Of a stretch of DNA of 64,000 nt, positions 29,844 to 38,431 are shown piece by piece. Position 1 is the stretch's first letter; each line of letters opens with the position of its first letter. A model generated the notes under the pieces. The model worked only from the letters and a program-made list of their open reading frames with translations. It made no database searches and was not told where the DNA came from. The stretch comes from Micromonospora sp. WMMD980 (GTDB lineage: Bacteria; Actinomycetota; Actinomycetes; Mycobacteriales; Micromonosporaceae). The DNA lies in the NCBI RefSeq assembly GCF_029626035.1, contig NZ_JARUBE010000003.1, positions 124,001-188,000 on the forward strand, given 5' to 3'. Position numbers and translations under genes: made by a program.

Positions 29844-30314
29844 TCAGGGGCGGTCGATCGGGGTGTCCAGTCGGGTGCCGGTGCCCCGGTCGTTGCTCAG
29901 CAGCAGGCCGGTGGCGAGCATGCCGAACCCGAGCGCGAGGTGCAGCCAGTTGTCGGCGTCGTTCAGCGGCACGAAGTTGGCCGAGGTCTCGCGGCTGTCG
30001 ATGGCGAAGCCGTAGAGCCAGAGCACCAGGTATAGCGCGCCGCCCACGGCCAGGAACGCCCGCGCCCCGGCCAGCCGCCGGGCCGCCACCAACCCGACCA
30101 GGCCGAACAGCAGGTGCACCAGGTTGTGCAGCACCGACACCTGGAAGACCCCGAGCAGCTTCGCCCCGGAGTGGTGCCCGGCGAACGTCATCTGGCCGTA
30201 GTGCGCGGTGACGCCGGGAACGAAGCCGAGCACGCCGATCAGCACGAAGAGGGCCGCCGCCGCGAGAGCGACCTGCTGCACGGCCGGCCGGGCCGATGCG
30301 TGTGCGCGTGCCAT
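29844..30314 (-). CDS. DUF4383 family membrane protein
   Basis: This protein of about 156 residues has four transmembrane helices: AALFVLIGVLGF, LVHLLFGLVGLVA, FLAVGGALYLVLWLYGF and a last one near LHLALGFGMLATGLLL. The conserved outer segment has HxGxxLLGxFxVxxLHN, the DUF4383 signature. Function is unknown; such proteins are common in the actinobacterial membrane. The ATG at 30314 follows a GGGGGTGA site; a GTG three codons upstream (30323) is possible. Confidence 0.9.
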   Translation of the reverse strand: MARAHASARPAVQQVALAAAALFVLIGVLGFVPGVTAHYGQMTFAGHHSGAKLLGVFQVSVLHNLVHLLFGLVGLVAARRLAGARAFLAVGGALYLVLWLYGFAIDSRETSANFVPLNDADNWLHLALGFGMLATGLLLSNDRGTGTRLDTPIDRP

Positions 30315-30442
30315 CACGGTCACCCCCGTCGGAGCTGCTCACCGCCCGGGCGGGCGGCACCTCATTCTGTGACCGGTGCGGGCCGCCTCCGCAGAGAAAT
30401 GACGAATCAGGCATGAACCCGGCGACCGGGGGTAGGGCAGTT

Positions 30443-30467
30443 GTCACGCGGAAAGCATTCGCGTGAC
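30443..30467. promoter_or_regulatory. Operator-like inverted repeat upstream of the envelope cluster
   Basis: A perfect 8-bp dyad, gtcacgcg (30443-30450) and cgcgtgac (30460-30467), with a 9-nt centre lies 45 nt before the ATG at 30512. It is a plausible regulator-binding site for the three-gene cluster. No matching regulator gene is seen. Confidence 0.4.
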
Positions 30468-30511
30468 CCCCGTAACGCAAACCGCTGGAACGCACGAGCG
30501 GAAGGGACACC

Positions 30512-31294
30512 ATGACTCAGGATCTTTCCTCCACGTCCGCCACGTACGAGTCGACGAACGGCGGCGGCGTACGCGACCAGGCGCGCCAGGTCGGCTCCGA
30601 GGCCGCCAGCGCGGGCGGCGCCGTGGCGCAGACCGCCAAGGAGCAGGGTCAGGAGGTGGTGGGCGAGGCCAAGCGGCAGGCCCGCGACCTCTACGGCGAG
30701 GCCCGTAACCAGGTCAGCTCGCAGGCCGGTCAGCAGCAGCAGCGCGCGGCGAGCGGCCTGCGGTCGCTGGCCGACGAGATGCGCTCGATGGCGCAGCAGG
30801 GTGGCGGCTCCGGACCGGTCACCGAGCTGGCCCACCAGGCCGCCGAGCGGGTGCACGGCGTGGCCGGCTGGCTGGAGCAGCGCGAACCGGGCGACCTGCT
30901 CAACGAGGTGAAGGGCTACGCCCGCCGCAACCCCGGCACGTTCCTGGTCGGCGCCGCCCTGCTAGGCGTGGTCGCCGGCCGGCTCACCCGGAACATCGCC
31001 GCCGTGGGCAACGACGGTGGCGCCGGAGGGTCCTACGACCCGGAGCGCACCGCCGTCATCCCGACCGCGCCCGCGGTGCCCGCCCAGACGCCGCCGGGCG
31101 GCTACCTGGACCCGACGCCGGGCAGCTACGCCGAGCCGGACCCGGGCCACTCCGCGCCGGGCGCCACCTACCCGGGCGGCGGCGCGCCGAACACCTGGGC
31201 GGACCCGGCGGGCGGCACCGGCCAGCCGCTGCCGCCGCCCACCCGGACCGACCCGCTGCCGGGCGTCCCGTCGACCGGCGCTCCGCGCCCGTGA
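30512..31294 (+). CDS. Ala/Gln-rich envelope-associated protein of unknown function
   Basis: This 260-residue protein has an N-terminal hydrophilic helical part rich in Ala, Gln and Glu (KEQGQEVVGEAKRQARDLYG), like YtxH or LEA-type proteins. A single membrane segment near residues 145-160 (GTFLVGAALLGVVAGRL) follows, then a Pro/Gly-rich tail. The ATG has GGAAGGGA upstream. It is the first of three adjacent genes encoding small membrane proteins of this style, and probably an envelope or stress protein. I do not recognise a named family. Confidence 0.85.
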   Translation: MTQDLSSTSATYESTNGGGVRDQARQVGSEAASAGGAVAQTAKEQGQEVVGEAKRQARDLYGEARNQVSSQAGQQQQRAASGLRSLADEMRSMAQQGGGSGPVTELAHQAAERVHGVAGWLEQREPGDLLNEVKGYARRNPGTFLVGAALLGVVAGRLTRNIAAVGNDGGAGGSYDPERTAVIPTAPAVPAQTPPGGYLDPTPGSYAEPDPGHSAPGATYPGGGAPNTWADPAGGTGQPLPPPTRTDPLPGVPSTGAPRP

Positions 31295-31325
31295 GCCGGC
31301 GGACCGGCAGAAGGGAGGCGACGGC

Positions 31326-31778
31326 ATGACCGTGCCGACGCAGGACCCCGGCTACCAGACGCCGGGCGCGCCCCACGAGGCCGACGAGGTGCGGGGCAGC
31401 TCGATCGGGCAGTTGATGAGCCAGGTGACCGGCGACCTCTCCACGCTGATGCGTCAGGAGGTCGAGCTGGCCAAGGCCGAGATCCGCCAGGAGGGCAAGA
31501 AGGCGGGCAAGGCCGCCGGCCTCTACGGCGGCGCCGGCTTCGGCGGCTACATGGTGGCGCTGTTCGTCTCCGTCGCGGTGTGGCAGTTCCTCGACAACGT
31601 CATGGACTCCGGGCTGGCCGCGCTGATCGTGGCCGTCGTGTGGGCCGTGATCGCGGCCGTCCTCTACTCGAAGGCGAAGAAGAACGCCGAGCAGATCCGC
31701 GGCCTGAAGCAGACCAACGACAGCGTCCAGCGCATCCCGGACGCGCTCAAGCCGAACCCGGAGGGAGTCACCCGATGA
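31326..31778 (+). CDS. Phage holin-like DUF1469 (holin superfamily III) membrane protein
   Basis: This 150-residue protein has the family helix TLMRQEVELAKAEIRQEGKKAGKAAG, cytoplasmic, then two transmembrane helices (about 68-88 and 95-113) and a charged tail. Despite the name, these chromosomal proteins have no shown lytic role. The stop overlaps the next gene by 4 nt (ATGA), so the two are translationally coupled. Confidence 0.9.
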   Translation: MTVPTQDPGYQTPGAPHEADEVRGSSIGQLMSQVTGDLSTLMRQEVELAKAEIRQEGKKAGKAAGLYGGAGFGGYMVALFVSVAVWQFLDNVMDSGLAALIVAVVWAVIAAVLYSKAKKNAEQIRGLKQTNDSVQRIPDALKPNPEGVTR

Positions 31779-32413
31779 GCACCGATCCCGACCAGATCCG
31801 CCGGGAGATCGAAGCCACCCGCAACAACCTCAGCTCGGACGTGGACGCCCTGGCGTACAAGGTCAGCCCGGGCCGCATCGTCGACGACCGCAAGCAGCGC
31901 GTGCGCAGCGCGCTGACCAACGTGAAGGACAAGGTGATGGGAACCGCTTCCGACCTCGGCCACAGCACCGGCCACGCCGCCCACTCGGTGTCCGACCACT
32001 CCTCCTCGGCCGCCTCCACGGTGAGCGACAAGGCGCACTCCGCCGCCTCCACGGTGGGCGAGGCCGCCCAGCGGGCGCCGCGGGTGGTGCGGCAGAAGTC
32101 CCAGGGCAACCCGATCGCCGCCGGCGTGATCGCCTTCGGCGTCGGCATGCTGGTCTCCTCGCTGATTCCCGCCACCCGCCGTGAGCAGGAGCTCGCCGCG
32201 CAGGTCAAGGAGAAGGCGACCGAGCACAGCGACGTGGTCACGTCCAAGCTCGGCGAGGTCGCCGGTGAGCTGAGGGACGAGCTGCGCGAGCCGGCCCAGC
32301 ACGCCGCCGAGTCGGTGCGCTCGACCGCCCAGGAGGCCGCGTACGCGGTCAAGGACGACAGCCGCAGCGCCGCCCAGGACGTCCGGGAGAGCGCGCACCA
32401 GGCCCGGTCCTGA
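31775..32413 (+). CDS. DUF3618 family protein
   Basis: This 212-residue protein begins with the DUF3618 signature DPDQIRREIEATRNNLSSDVDAL. It continues with Ala/Ser/His-rich amphipathic repeats (two VSDKAHSAASTV-like units) and one hydrophobic segment (IAAGVIAFGVGMLVSSLI, about 110-128), then a long charged helix. DUF3618 and DUF1469 proteins are often neighbours in actinobacteria. A peripheral or single-pass envelope protein is likely. Function unknown. Confidence 0.92.
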   Translation: MSTDPDQIRREIEATRNNLSSDVDALAYKVSPGRIVDDRKQRVRSALTNVKDKVMGTASDLGHSTGHAAHSVSDHSSSAASTVSDKAHSAASTVGEAAQRAPRVVRQKSQGNPIAAGVIAFGVGMLVSSLIPATRREQELAAQVKEKATEHSDVVTSKLGEVAGELRDELREPAQHAAESVRSTAQEAAYAVKDDSRSAAQDVRESAHQARS

Positions 32414-32432
32414 CCGCCGCGCCTTCCGGTCG

Positions 32433-32478
32433 GGCGGGGGCCCTTCTTGTCGCCCAGGCGTCGACAAGGGCCCCCGCC
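32433..32478. repeat. GGGGCCC-type palindromic repeat, copy 4 (variant)
   Basis: The arms ggcgggggccctt...cttgtcg and cgacaagggcccccgcc pair almost fully. The taa motifs of the other copies are replaced by ttg/tcg. It lies between the convergent DUF3618 and P450 genes, where a bidirectional terminator would be expected. Confidence 0.72.
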
Positions 32479-32528
32479 TTCCCGGCAGCCACGCTCAGCA
32501 CGTCCGGGTGCCGTTGGGCGGGCCCGGT

Positions 32529-33776
32529 CTAGGCGGTCGGGCGCACCCCGTCGAGGATCATCCCGCTGGGCGGCAGCGCCGGCATCCGACCGAGGTCGAG
32601 CGCGAGGTCCTGCGGCGGAACCCGGTAGCTCATCGCGCCGGTCAGCGCGGCCACCGCCCGCTTCATCAGCTCGATCGTGATCCACTCGCCGGCGCAGCGG
32701 TGCCCGGTGACGTGGTCGCCGCCGCCCTGCGGGATCAGGCCGAACGGGTCGTCCCGCCAGCCGGTGAAGCGTTCCGGGCGGAACCGCTCCGGCTCCGGCC
32801 ACAGCTCCGGGTGGTGGTTCGTGCCGTACAGGTCGAGCAGCACCCGGCGGCCCTGCGGGAACGCGTACCCGCGCCACTCGAACGAGCGACGCACCCGCGC
32901 CGCGGCCAGCGGGAAGAACGGGTAGTAGCGGCGGACCTCCTGCACGAACCGCTCGGCCGCGTCGTCGTCGCCGCGTACCCGGTCCCGCCAGTGCGGGTGG
33001 TCGTGCAGCGCCAGCGCGGCGAAGACCACGTAGCGGTCCACCGCGACCGTGGGGCGGAGCACGTTGAGCAGCTCCACCGCGGCGATCCGGCGGGGCAGCG
33101 CCGCGCCCCGCTCGTCCCGGTGCTCGGCGACGACCCGCAACGCGCTGCCCTCGGGGGCGGTGAGAGCGCCGGCGCGTACCCGCTCGACGAGCCCGCCGGC
33201 CCACCGCTCGGCGCCGCGGCGGCCGACCAGGCCGCGCCAGTGCTTCGGGCCCGGCACGGCCGGACCCTCGATCATGGCGTGCATCTCGGCGGTCCGCCGG
33301 CGCACGTCGGACCCGGCCAGCGGCACCCCGGCCCAGGCCCAGACCGCCCGGGTGAGCATCTCGCCCACCTCGTCGTAGAGCGCCACCGGGCCGTTCGCCG
33401 CCCACGCGGGGACGCGGGCCCGCCACTCGTCGGCGAAAAGCTGTCCCAGCCCGCGGATCGCGTCCGGCGTCATGATCGACATGAACATCGCCTTGCGGGC
33501 GCGGTGCGCCGCCCCGTCCAGGCCCTGGACGCCGCCGACCCCGGTCAACGTGCGCTGTGCGCGCATCGGCATCGCCCCGCGTCGGACGAACCGCTCCTCG
33601 TCGTAGAACAGCTCGGCGGCGTCCCGGCCGCGCAGGCAGATCGTCGGCTGCAGGAGCAGCCGCGTCTGTACGACGTCGCTGCCGAGCCGGTCGCAGCGCG
33701 CGCCCACGAAGCGGTAGCCCTCGCGGAGGAACGCCAGCGTGCTGTCCGGGCTCCGGTCGCTCGGCATGGTGGTCAT
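32529..33776 (-). CDS. CYP152-type cytochrome P450 (fatty-acid peroxygenase-like)
   Basis: This 415-residue heme protein has the cysteine ligand in GHRCAGEW (Cys361). It has the CYP152-specific block IPQGGGDHVTGHRCAGEW and, in the I-helix position, LRPTVAVDRY with the Arg-Pro pair in place of the usual acid-Thr pair. In that family (P450 BS-beta, SP-alpha, OleT) the enzyme uses H2O2 and the substrate carboxylate, without a redox partner, to hydroxylate or decarboxylate fatty acids. Those residues make it a peroxygenase candidate; the product type is unknown. The ATG at 33776 has AGGAG 8 nt upstream and is preferred over a GTG six codons earlier. Confidence 0.92.
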   Translation of the reverse strand: MTTMPSDRSPDSTLAFLREGYRFVGARCDRLGSDVVQTRLLLQPTICLRGRDAAELFYDEERFVRRGAMPMRAQRTLTGVGGVQGLDGAAHRARKAMFMSIMTPDAIRGLGQLFADEWRARVPAWAANGPVALYDEVGEMLTRAVWAWAGVPLAGSDVRRRTAEMHAMIEGPAVPGPKHWRGLVGRRGAERWAGGLVERVRAGALTAPEGSALRVVAEHRDERGAALPRRIAAVELLNVLRPTVAVDRYVVFAALALHDHPHWRDRVRGDDDAAERFVQEVRRYYPFFPLAAARVRRSFEWRGYAFPQGRRVLLDLYGTNHHPELWPEPERFRPERFTGWRDDPFGLIPQGGGDHVTGHRCAGEWITIELMKRAVAALTGAMSYRVPPQDLALDLGRMPALPPSGMILDGVRPTA

Positions 33777-34024
33777 CTCGGCTGCTCCTGACACCTGCTC
33801 GGCCGCTCTGCACGACTCGCCCGCTACCTACCCGGGGCGACGCGGCCGAATCCTCCGTCCGCGCAGCTCAACCAGGGTGGGGGCCGCGGTCCGGGGGCCG
33901 AACCCGCGCTGGCCCCTCCCCGGGAGCGGAAAAGCTGGTTGGCTCGACGCACGGACCGGCGGCGGCCGGTCCGGACCCGCCGGCACGAGATCCGGTGGGT
34001 CACCGGCGACGGGGGAGGGCACGC

Positions 34025-34414
34025 ATGCGCGACGACCGGGCGGCACGACGGCGGCACCGCGACGCGGTGGCCGGGCTGCGGGGCGGCGGCCGCGAGGAGG
34101 CGCTGATCGGCGGGCCCCGGCGCGCCGGGGCCCGCCCACCGCGCTTCTTCACCGCACACCTCGGCTTCGCGGCCGCCGACCCCGCCGTCGCGCGCGAGCT
34201 GGCCGTCGCGTACGCCGAAGCGCTCGGTCTGCTCCGCCCGGAGCTGGCGCTCGGCGCGGCGGCGTTGTCGCCCGCCGACGCCTGGCACCGCGCCGAGCGG
34301 CTGTTCTGCGGGGCGGTCGGGCCCGACGGCGAGCGGTGCGCCGACGTGGCCGGCCATCCGGGTTTCCACCACGCGCCCGGTCCGGGCGGGCTCGGCTGGG
34401 GCGACGGTGACTGA
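34025..34414 (+). CDS. Small actinobacterial hypothetical protein
   Basis: This 129-residue protein has a basic N terminus (MRDDRAARRRHRDAV) and an Ala-rich helical middle. The C-terminal segment FCGAVGPDGERCADVAGHPGFHHAPG has two Cys and three His that could bind metal. The ATG has GGGGGAGGGC about 4-12 nt upstream. Codon bias is actinobacterial, and the longer upstream frame has no better start. I do not recognise a family. It ends 10 nt before the stop of the convergent DUF397 gene. Confidence 0.7.
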   Translation: MRDDRAARRRHRDAVAGLRGGGREEALIGGPRRAGARPPRFFTAHLGFAAADPAVARELAVAYAEALGLLRPELALGAAALSPADAWHRAERLFCGAVGPDGERCADVAGHPGFHHAPGPGGLGWGDGD

Positions 34415-34424
34415 CCGGGCGGGG

Positions 34425-34643
34425 TCAGTCCAGGTCGAACTCGCCGTCCTGGGCGCCCGCGACGAACGCGTCCCACTCGGCCTGGGTGAAGACCAGCACG
34501 GGACCGTCCGGCTCGGCCGAGTTGCGCATCCCGATCAGGTCGTCGACGAACGCCACCTCGACCGCCCCCTCGGACGTGTCGCCCTCCGCCCGCTGCCAGA
34601 CCGCCCGAGAACTGTCGAAATCACCCTTGGGGTGCTGACCCAT
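34425..34643 (-). CDS. DUF397 domain protein
   Basis: This 72-residue protein has the DUF397 pattern (W..AEGD......VEVAF..D-..RNS..PDGPVL-F...W.AFV.G...GEFD). DUF397 genes usually sit next to an XRE-type regulator in actinobacterial toxin-like or developmental pairs. None is found within several kilobases here, so this is a solitary copy. The ATG has GGAGG 9 nt upstream. It is divergent from pepN, with 66 bp between the starts. Confidence 0.9.
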   Translation of the reverse strand: MGQHPKGDFDSSRAVWQRAEGDTSEGAVEVAFVDDLIGMRNSAEPDGPVLVFTQAEWDAFVAGAQDGEFDLD

Positions 34644-34709
34644 CGTTGTTCCTCCATCGCCACGCGTCACGAGGAGGCCCGCACGGACCTCATCGGGCAG
34701 GATAAGCGG

Positions 34710-37226
34710 ATGCCGAGCCTGACCCGTGCAGAGGCAACCGCGCGTGGCGCGTCGATCACCGTCGAGTCCTACCAGGTGGACCTCGACCTGACCGGCGACG
34801 CCGAGCGGTTCCGCTCCACCACCACCATCCGGTTCCGGGCCACCCCCGGCGCCGAGTCCTTCGTCGACGTCAAGCCCCGCCGACTCCTGCGGGCCCGCCT
34901 CAACGACCGTGACCTCGATCCGGCGCTGCTGGCCGACGAGCGGTTGCCGCTCACCGGGCTGGCCGCGACCAACACGCTCACCGTCGAGGCCGAGATGGCC
35001 TACTCCAACACCGGTGAGGGGTTGCACCGCTTCGTCGACCCGGCCGACGGAGAGACCTATCTCTACGCGATGTCCTTCCTGGACGACGGTCCGCGCATCT
35101 TCGCCGCGTTCGACCAGCCGGACCTGAAGGCCCCGGTGACGCTCGCGGTCACCGCACCGCCGGAGTGGACGGTGGCGGCCAACGGTCAGCTCGCCGACCG
35201 GCCGGTGCCCGGGCGCTGGGAGTTCGCCCCCACCGCGCCGCTGGCCACCTATTTCGTCTCGCTGGTCGCCGGGCCCTGGCACGTGCTGCGGTCCGAGCAC
35301 GCCGGCATCCCGCTCGGTCTCTACTGCCGGCGTTCGCTCGCCGCGCACCTCGACGCCGACGCGGACGAGATCTTCACCGTCACCCGGCAGTGCCTCGACC
35401 GGTTCCACCAGCTCTTCGCCGAGCGTTACCCGTTCGGCAAGTACGACCAGGCGTTCGTGCCCGAGTTCAACGCCGGCGCGATGGAGAACCCGGGCCTGGT
35501 GACGCTGCGCGACGACTACGTCTTCCGCTCCGCGGTCACCGACAGCCAGCGTGAGCAGCGCGCCACCGTCATCGCCCACGAGATGGCGCACATGTGGTTC
35601 GGCGACCTGGTCACCATGCGCTGGTGGGACGACCTGTGGCTGAACGAGTCGTTCGCGGAGTACCTGGGCACCCGGGTCACCGCCGAGGCGACCCGCTTCG
35701 ACCAGGCGTGGACCACGTTCGCGTTGCGCCGCAAGGCTTGGGGATACGCGGCCGACCAGCGCCCGTCCACCCACCCGGTGGCCCCGGAGGAGGTCGCCGA
35801 CGCCGCGGCGGGCCTGCTCAACTTCGACGGCATCTCCTACGCCAAGGGCGCCGGCGTGCTGCGCCAGCTCGTCGCCTGGCTCGGCGACGACGCGTTCCTC
35901 GCCGGCCTGAACGCGCACTTCGCGAAGCACCGGTTCGGCAACGCCACGCTCACCGACCTGCTCGACAGCCTCGCCTCAGCCGGTGGGCGCGACGTGACCG
36001 GCTGGGCCGAGCGGTGGCTGCGCCGACCGCAGGTCAACACGCTGCGGACGGAGGCGGCGGTGGACGCGGCCGGCCGGTGGACCGAGGTCGCCGTGGCGCA
36101 GACCGCCCCGGCGAGCCACCCGGTGCTGCGACCGCACCGCATCGAGGTGGCGCACCACACCGCCGACGGCCCGGTACGCCGGTTCGAGGTCGACCTCGAC
36201 CCGGACGCCGACGGTGGCCGTACCCCGTTGCCGGAGCTGGTCGGCCGGCCCGCCACCGGCCTGCTGCTGCCCAATGCCGGCGACCTCACGTTCGCCAAGA
36301 TCCGGCTCGACCCGGCCTCCGCCGACGCGGTGCCGATGCTGCTCCCCGGCCTCGACGACCCGCTGGCCCGGGCGCTGCTCTGGGGCGAGGCGCTGGACGC
36401 CGCCACCGACGGAGAGCGGCCGGTCGCCGACCTGGTCACCCTGATCGCCGCCGCGTTGCCGGCCGAGACCGAGGTGATCATCGCCGAGGACGTGCTCACG
36501 CTCAGCCGCAACCTCGTCGACCGCTACCTCGATCCGCTGGCCCGGGCGGCGGCGCTGCTGCGCATCGCCGGTGCCTGCGAGACGTTGCTGGCGGGCGCGC
36601 CGGCGGGCGGTTCGCTGCAACTCGCCGCGGCCCGTGGCCTGATCGGCGCCACCACGGACGCCGGGCTGCTCACCGCCTGGCTGGCCGGCGAGGGCGTGCC
36701 GGAAGGGCTGGCGGTCGACGCCGACCTGCGCTGGGAGCTGCTGCACCGGCTGGTGGTGCTGGGCGGTGCCGGCGAGCCGGAGATCGCCGCCGAGTCGGCG
36801 GCCGACCGCAGCGCCACCGGCGCCGAGCGGGCGGCCGGCTGCCGGGCCGCGCTGCCCGACGCCGACGCCAAACGGGCCGCCTGGGAGATCGTCACCAACA
36901 ACACCGAGTTGTCGAACCGGCTGGTGGAGGCCACCGCCGAGGGGTTCTGGCAGCCGGAGCAGGCGGAGCTGACCGCCGGCTACGTCGATCGGTTCTTCGC
37001 CGACATGCCGGCGACCGCGCGGTTGCGTACCGCCTGGGTGGCGGACCGGGTCGCCGCGCTGGCCTTCCCGCGCTACGCCGTGGCGCAGCCCACCCGGGAG
37101 CTGGCCGCGGCGCTGCTGGCCCGCGACGACATCACGCCGGGGCTGCGCCGGCGGGTAATCGACCTGGACGACGACCTGCGCCGGGCGCTGGTGGCCCGGA
37201 CGGCGGTGGCCGCGGCGGGGGCCTGA
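34710..37226 (+). CDS. pepN: Aminopeptidase N (M1 family metallopeptidase)
   Basis: This cytoplasmic zinc aminopeptidase of 838 residues has the exopeptidase motif GAMEN at 256-260 and the zinc site HEMAH (290-294), with the downstream Glu in NESFAE. An ERAP-like C-terminal helical domain completes it. Length fits actinobacterial PepN. No signal peptide. The ATG at 34710 follows GATAAG closely, with no ribosome-binding site, so the transcript may be leaderless. It stands between the DUF397 gene and nadD, without cotranscribed partners. Confidence 0.97.
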   Translation: MPSLTRAEATARGASITVESYQVDLDLTGDAERFRSTTTIRFRATPGAESFVDVKPRRLLRARLNDRDLDPALLADERLPLTGLAATNTLTVEAEMAYSNTGEGLHRFVDPADGETYLYAMSFLDDGPRIFAAFDQPDLKAPVTLAVTAPPEWTVAANGQLADRPVPGRWEFAPTAPLATYFVSLVAGPWHVLRSEHAGIPLGLYCRRSLAAHLDADADEIFTVTRQCLDRFHQLFAERYPFGKYDQAFVPEFNAGAMENPGLVTLRDDYVFRSAVTDSQREQRATVIAHEMAHMWFGDLVTMRWWDDLWLNESFAEYLGTRVTAEATRFDQAWTTFALRRKAWGYAADQRPSTHPVAPEEVADAAAGLLNFDGISYAKGAGVLRQLVAWLGDDAFLAGLNAHFAKHRFGNATLTDLLDSLASAGGRDVTGWAERWLRRPQVNTLRTEAAVDAAGRWTEVAVAQTAPASHPVLRPHRIEVAHHTADGPVRRFEVDLDPDADGGRTPLPELVGRPATGLLLPNAGDLTFAKIRLDPASADAVPMLLPGLDDPLARALLWGEALDAATDGERPVADLVTLIAAALPAETEVIIAEDVLTLSRNLVDRYLDPLARAAALLRIAGACETLLAGAPAGGSLQLAAARGLIGATTDAGLLTAWLAGEGVPEGLAVDADLRWELLHRLVVLGGAGEPEIAAESAADRSATGAERAAGCRAALPDADAKRAAWEIVTNNTELSNRLVEATAEGFWQPEQAELTAGYVDRFFADMPATARLRTAWVADRVAALAFPRYAVAQPTRELAAALLARDDITPGLRRRVIDLDDDLRRALVARTAVAAAGA

Positions 37227-37304
37227 CCGGCGGCGCGCCGGGCGGGTAGGCACCCGTCCGGCGCGAGCCCGGTGACCCGGGCCGGCCGACGCCGACGTGC
37301 GGCC

Positions 37305-37310
37305 TAGGAT
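37305..37310 (+). promoter_or_regulatory. -10 box of a probable leaderless nadD promoter
   Basis: TAGGAT ends 6 nt before the nadD GTG at 37317. No ribosome-binding site is seen. Confidence 0.55.
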
Positions 37311-37316
37311 CGCGGG

Positions 37317-37913
37317 GTGGAGGACGACATCCGGCGGATCGGCATCATGGGCGGCACGTTCGACCCGATCCACCACGGTCACCTGGTGGCGGCGAGCGAG
37401 GTGGCCGACCGGTTCGGCCTGGACGAGGTGGTCTTCGTGCCCACCGGCCAGCCGTGGCAGAAGGCGGACGAACCGGTCAGTCCGGCCGAGGACCGCTATC
37501 TCATGACGGTGATCGCCACCGCCTCCAACCCGCGCTTCCAGGTGAGCCGCGTCGACATCGACCGCGGCGGTCCCACCTACACCGTCGACACGCTGCGCGA
37601 CCTGCACGCCGAGTACGGGCCGAAGGCGCAGCTGTTCTTCATCACCGGCGCGGACGCGCTGGAGCGGATCCTCTCCTGGAAGGATCTGGGCGAGGTGCTC
37701 GAGTTGGCCCACTTCATCGGCGTGACCCGGCCCGGCTTCGAGCTGTCCGACCAGCACCTCCCGGCCGACTCGGTCAGCCTGGTGCAGGTGCCCGCGATGG
37801 CCATTTCCTCGACCGACTGTCGGGCCCGGGTGGGTCGGGGTGAGCCGGTCTGGTATCTGGTGCCGGACGGTGTGGTGCAGTACATCGCCAAACGGCGGCT
37901 CTACCAGCGGTGA
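37317..37913 (+). CDS. nadD: Nicotinate-nucleotide adenylyltransferase
   Basis: NadD forms deamido-NAD from nicotinate mononucleotide and ATP. The 198-residue protein shows the nucleotidyltransferase motif [11 protein letters not shown] (12-22) and the later [10 protein letters not shown] block of the family. The GTG at 37317 is favoured by the -10 box. In actinobacteria nadD precedes rsfS, as here, with a 110-nt gap. Confidence 0.97.
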   Translation: MEDDIRRIGIMGGTFDPIHHGHLVAASEVADRFGLDEVVFVPTGQPWQKADEPVSPAEDRYLMTVIATASNPRFQVSRVDIDRGGPTYTVDTLRDLHAEYGPKAQLFFITGADALERILSWKDLGEVLELAHFIGVTRPGFELSDQHLPADSVSLVQVPAMAISSTDCRARVGRGEPVWYLVPDGVVQYIAKRRLYQR

Positions 37914-38023
37914 TCCCGCCCGTTACGTCCCCGTTCATCCCGGAAACCGGCCAGAACTGACAAGTCGCCGCCCCGGCGGGTGTGAGAGGCTTGGAGGGTC
38001 GCACGGATGATCGAAGGAGAACG

Positions 38024-38431
38024 GTGACCACCATTCCCGAGCGCGCGTACGAGCTGGCGATGGCCGCCGCCCAGGCCGCGGCCGACAAGAAGGCGGAGGA
38101 CATCGTCGTCATCGACGTCGGTGACCAGCTCGCCATCACCGACGCGTTCCTGGTTGCCTCGGCGCCGAACGAGCGTCAGGTGCTCGCCATCGTCGACGCC
38201 ATCGAGGAGCGCCTGCTGGAGCTGCCGGAGAAGGCCAAGCCGATCCGCCGCGAGGGCGAGCGGGGCGGCCGCTGGGTCCTGCTCGACTACGTCGACATCG
38301 TGGTGCACGTGCAGCACACCGAGGAGCGCGAGTTCTACGCGCTCGACCGGCTCTGGAAGGACTGCCCGCAGATCCCGTTCGTGGATCGCGACCTGGCCGA
38401 CTCGGCCGCCGGCACCGCCACCGCCGAATGA
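38024..38431 (+). CDS. rsfS: Ribosomal silencing factor RsfS
   Basis: RsfS binds L14 (uL14) on the 50S subunit and blocks joining with 30S during starvation. The 135-residue protein has the family strands EDIVVIDVGDQLAITDAFLVA, the EGERGGRWVLLDYVDIVVHV block and EREFYALDRLW. The GTG start has AAGGAGAAC 4 nt upstream; an upstream in-frame start lacks one. It overlaps the next gene by ATGA. Confidence 0.97.
   Translation: MTTIPERAYELAMAAAQAAADKKAEDIVVIDVGDQLAITDAFLVASAPNERQVLAIVDAIEERLLELPEKAKPIRREGERGGRWVLLDYVDIVVHVQHTEEREFYALDRLWKDCPQIPFVDRDLADSAAGTATAE

Noticed and set aside
31326..31778. Prophage remnant because of the holin-like protein
   Set aside because: DUF1469 proteins are ordinary chromosomal proteins next to DUF3618 in actinobacteria, and no other phage gene is present.
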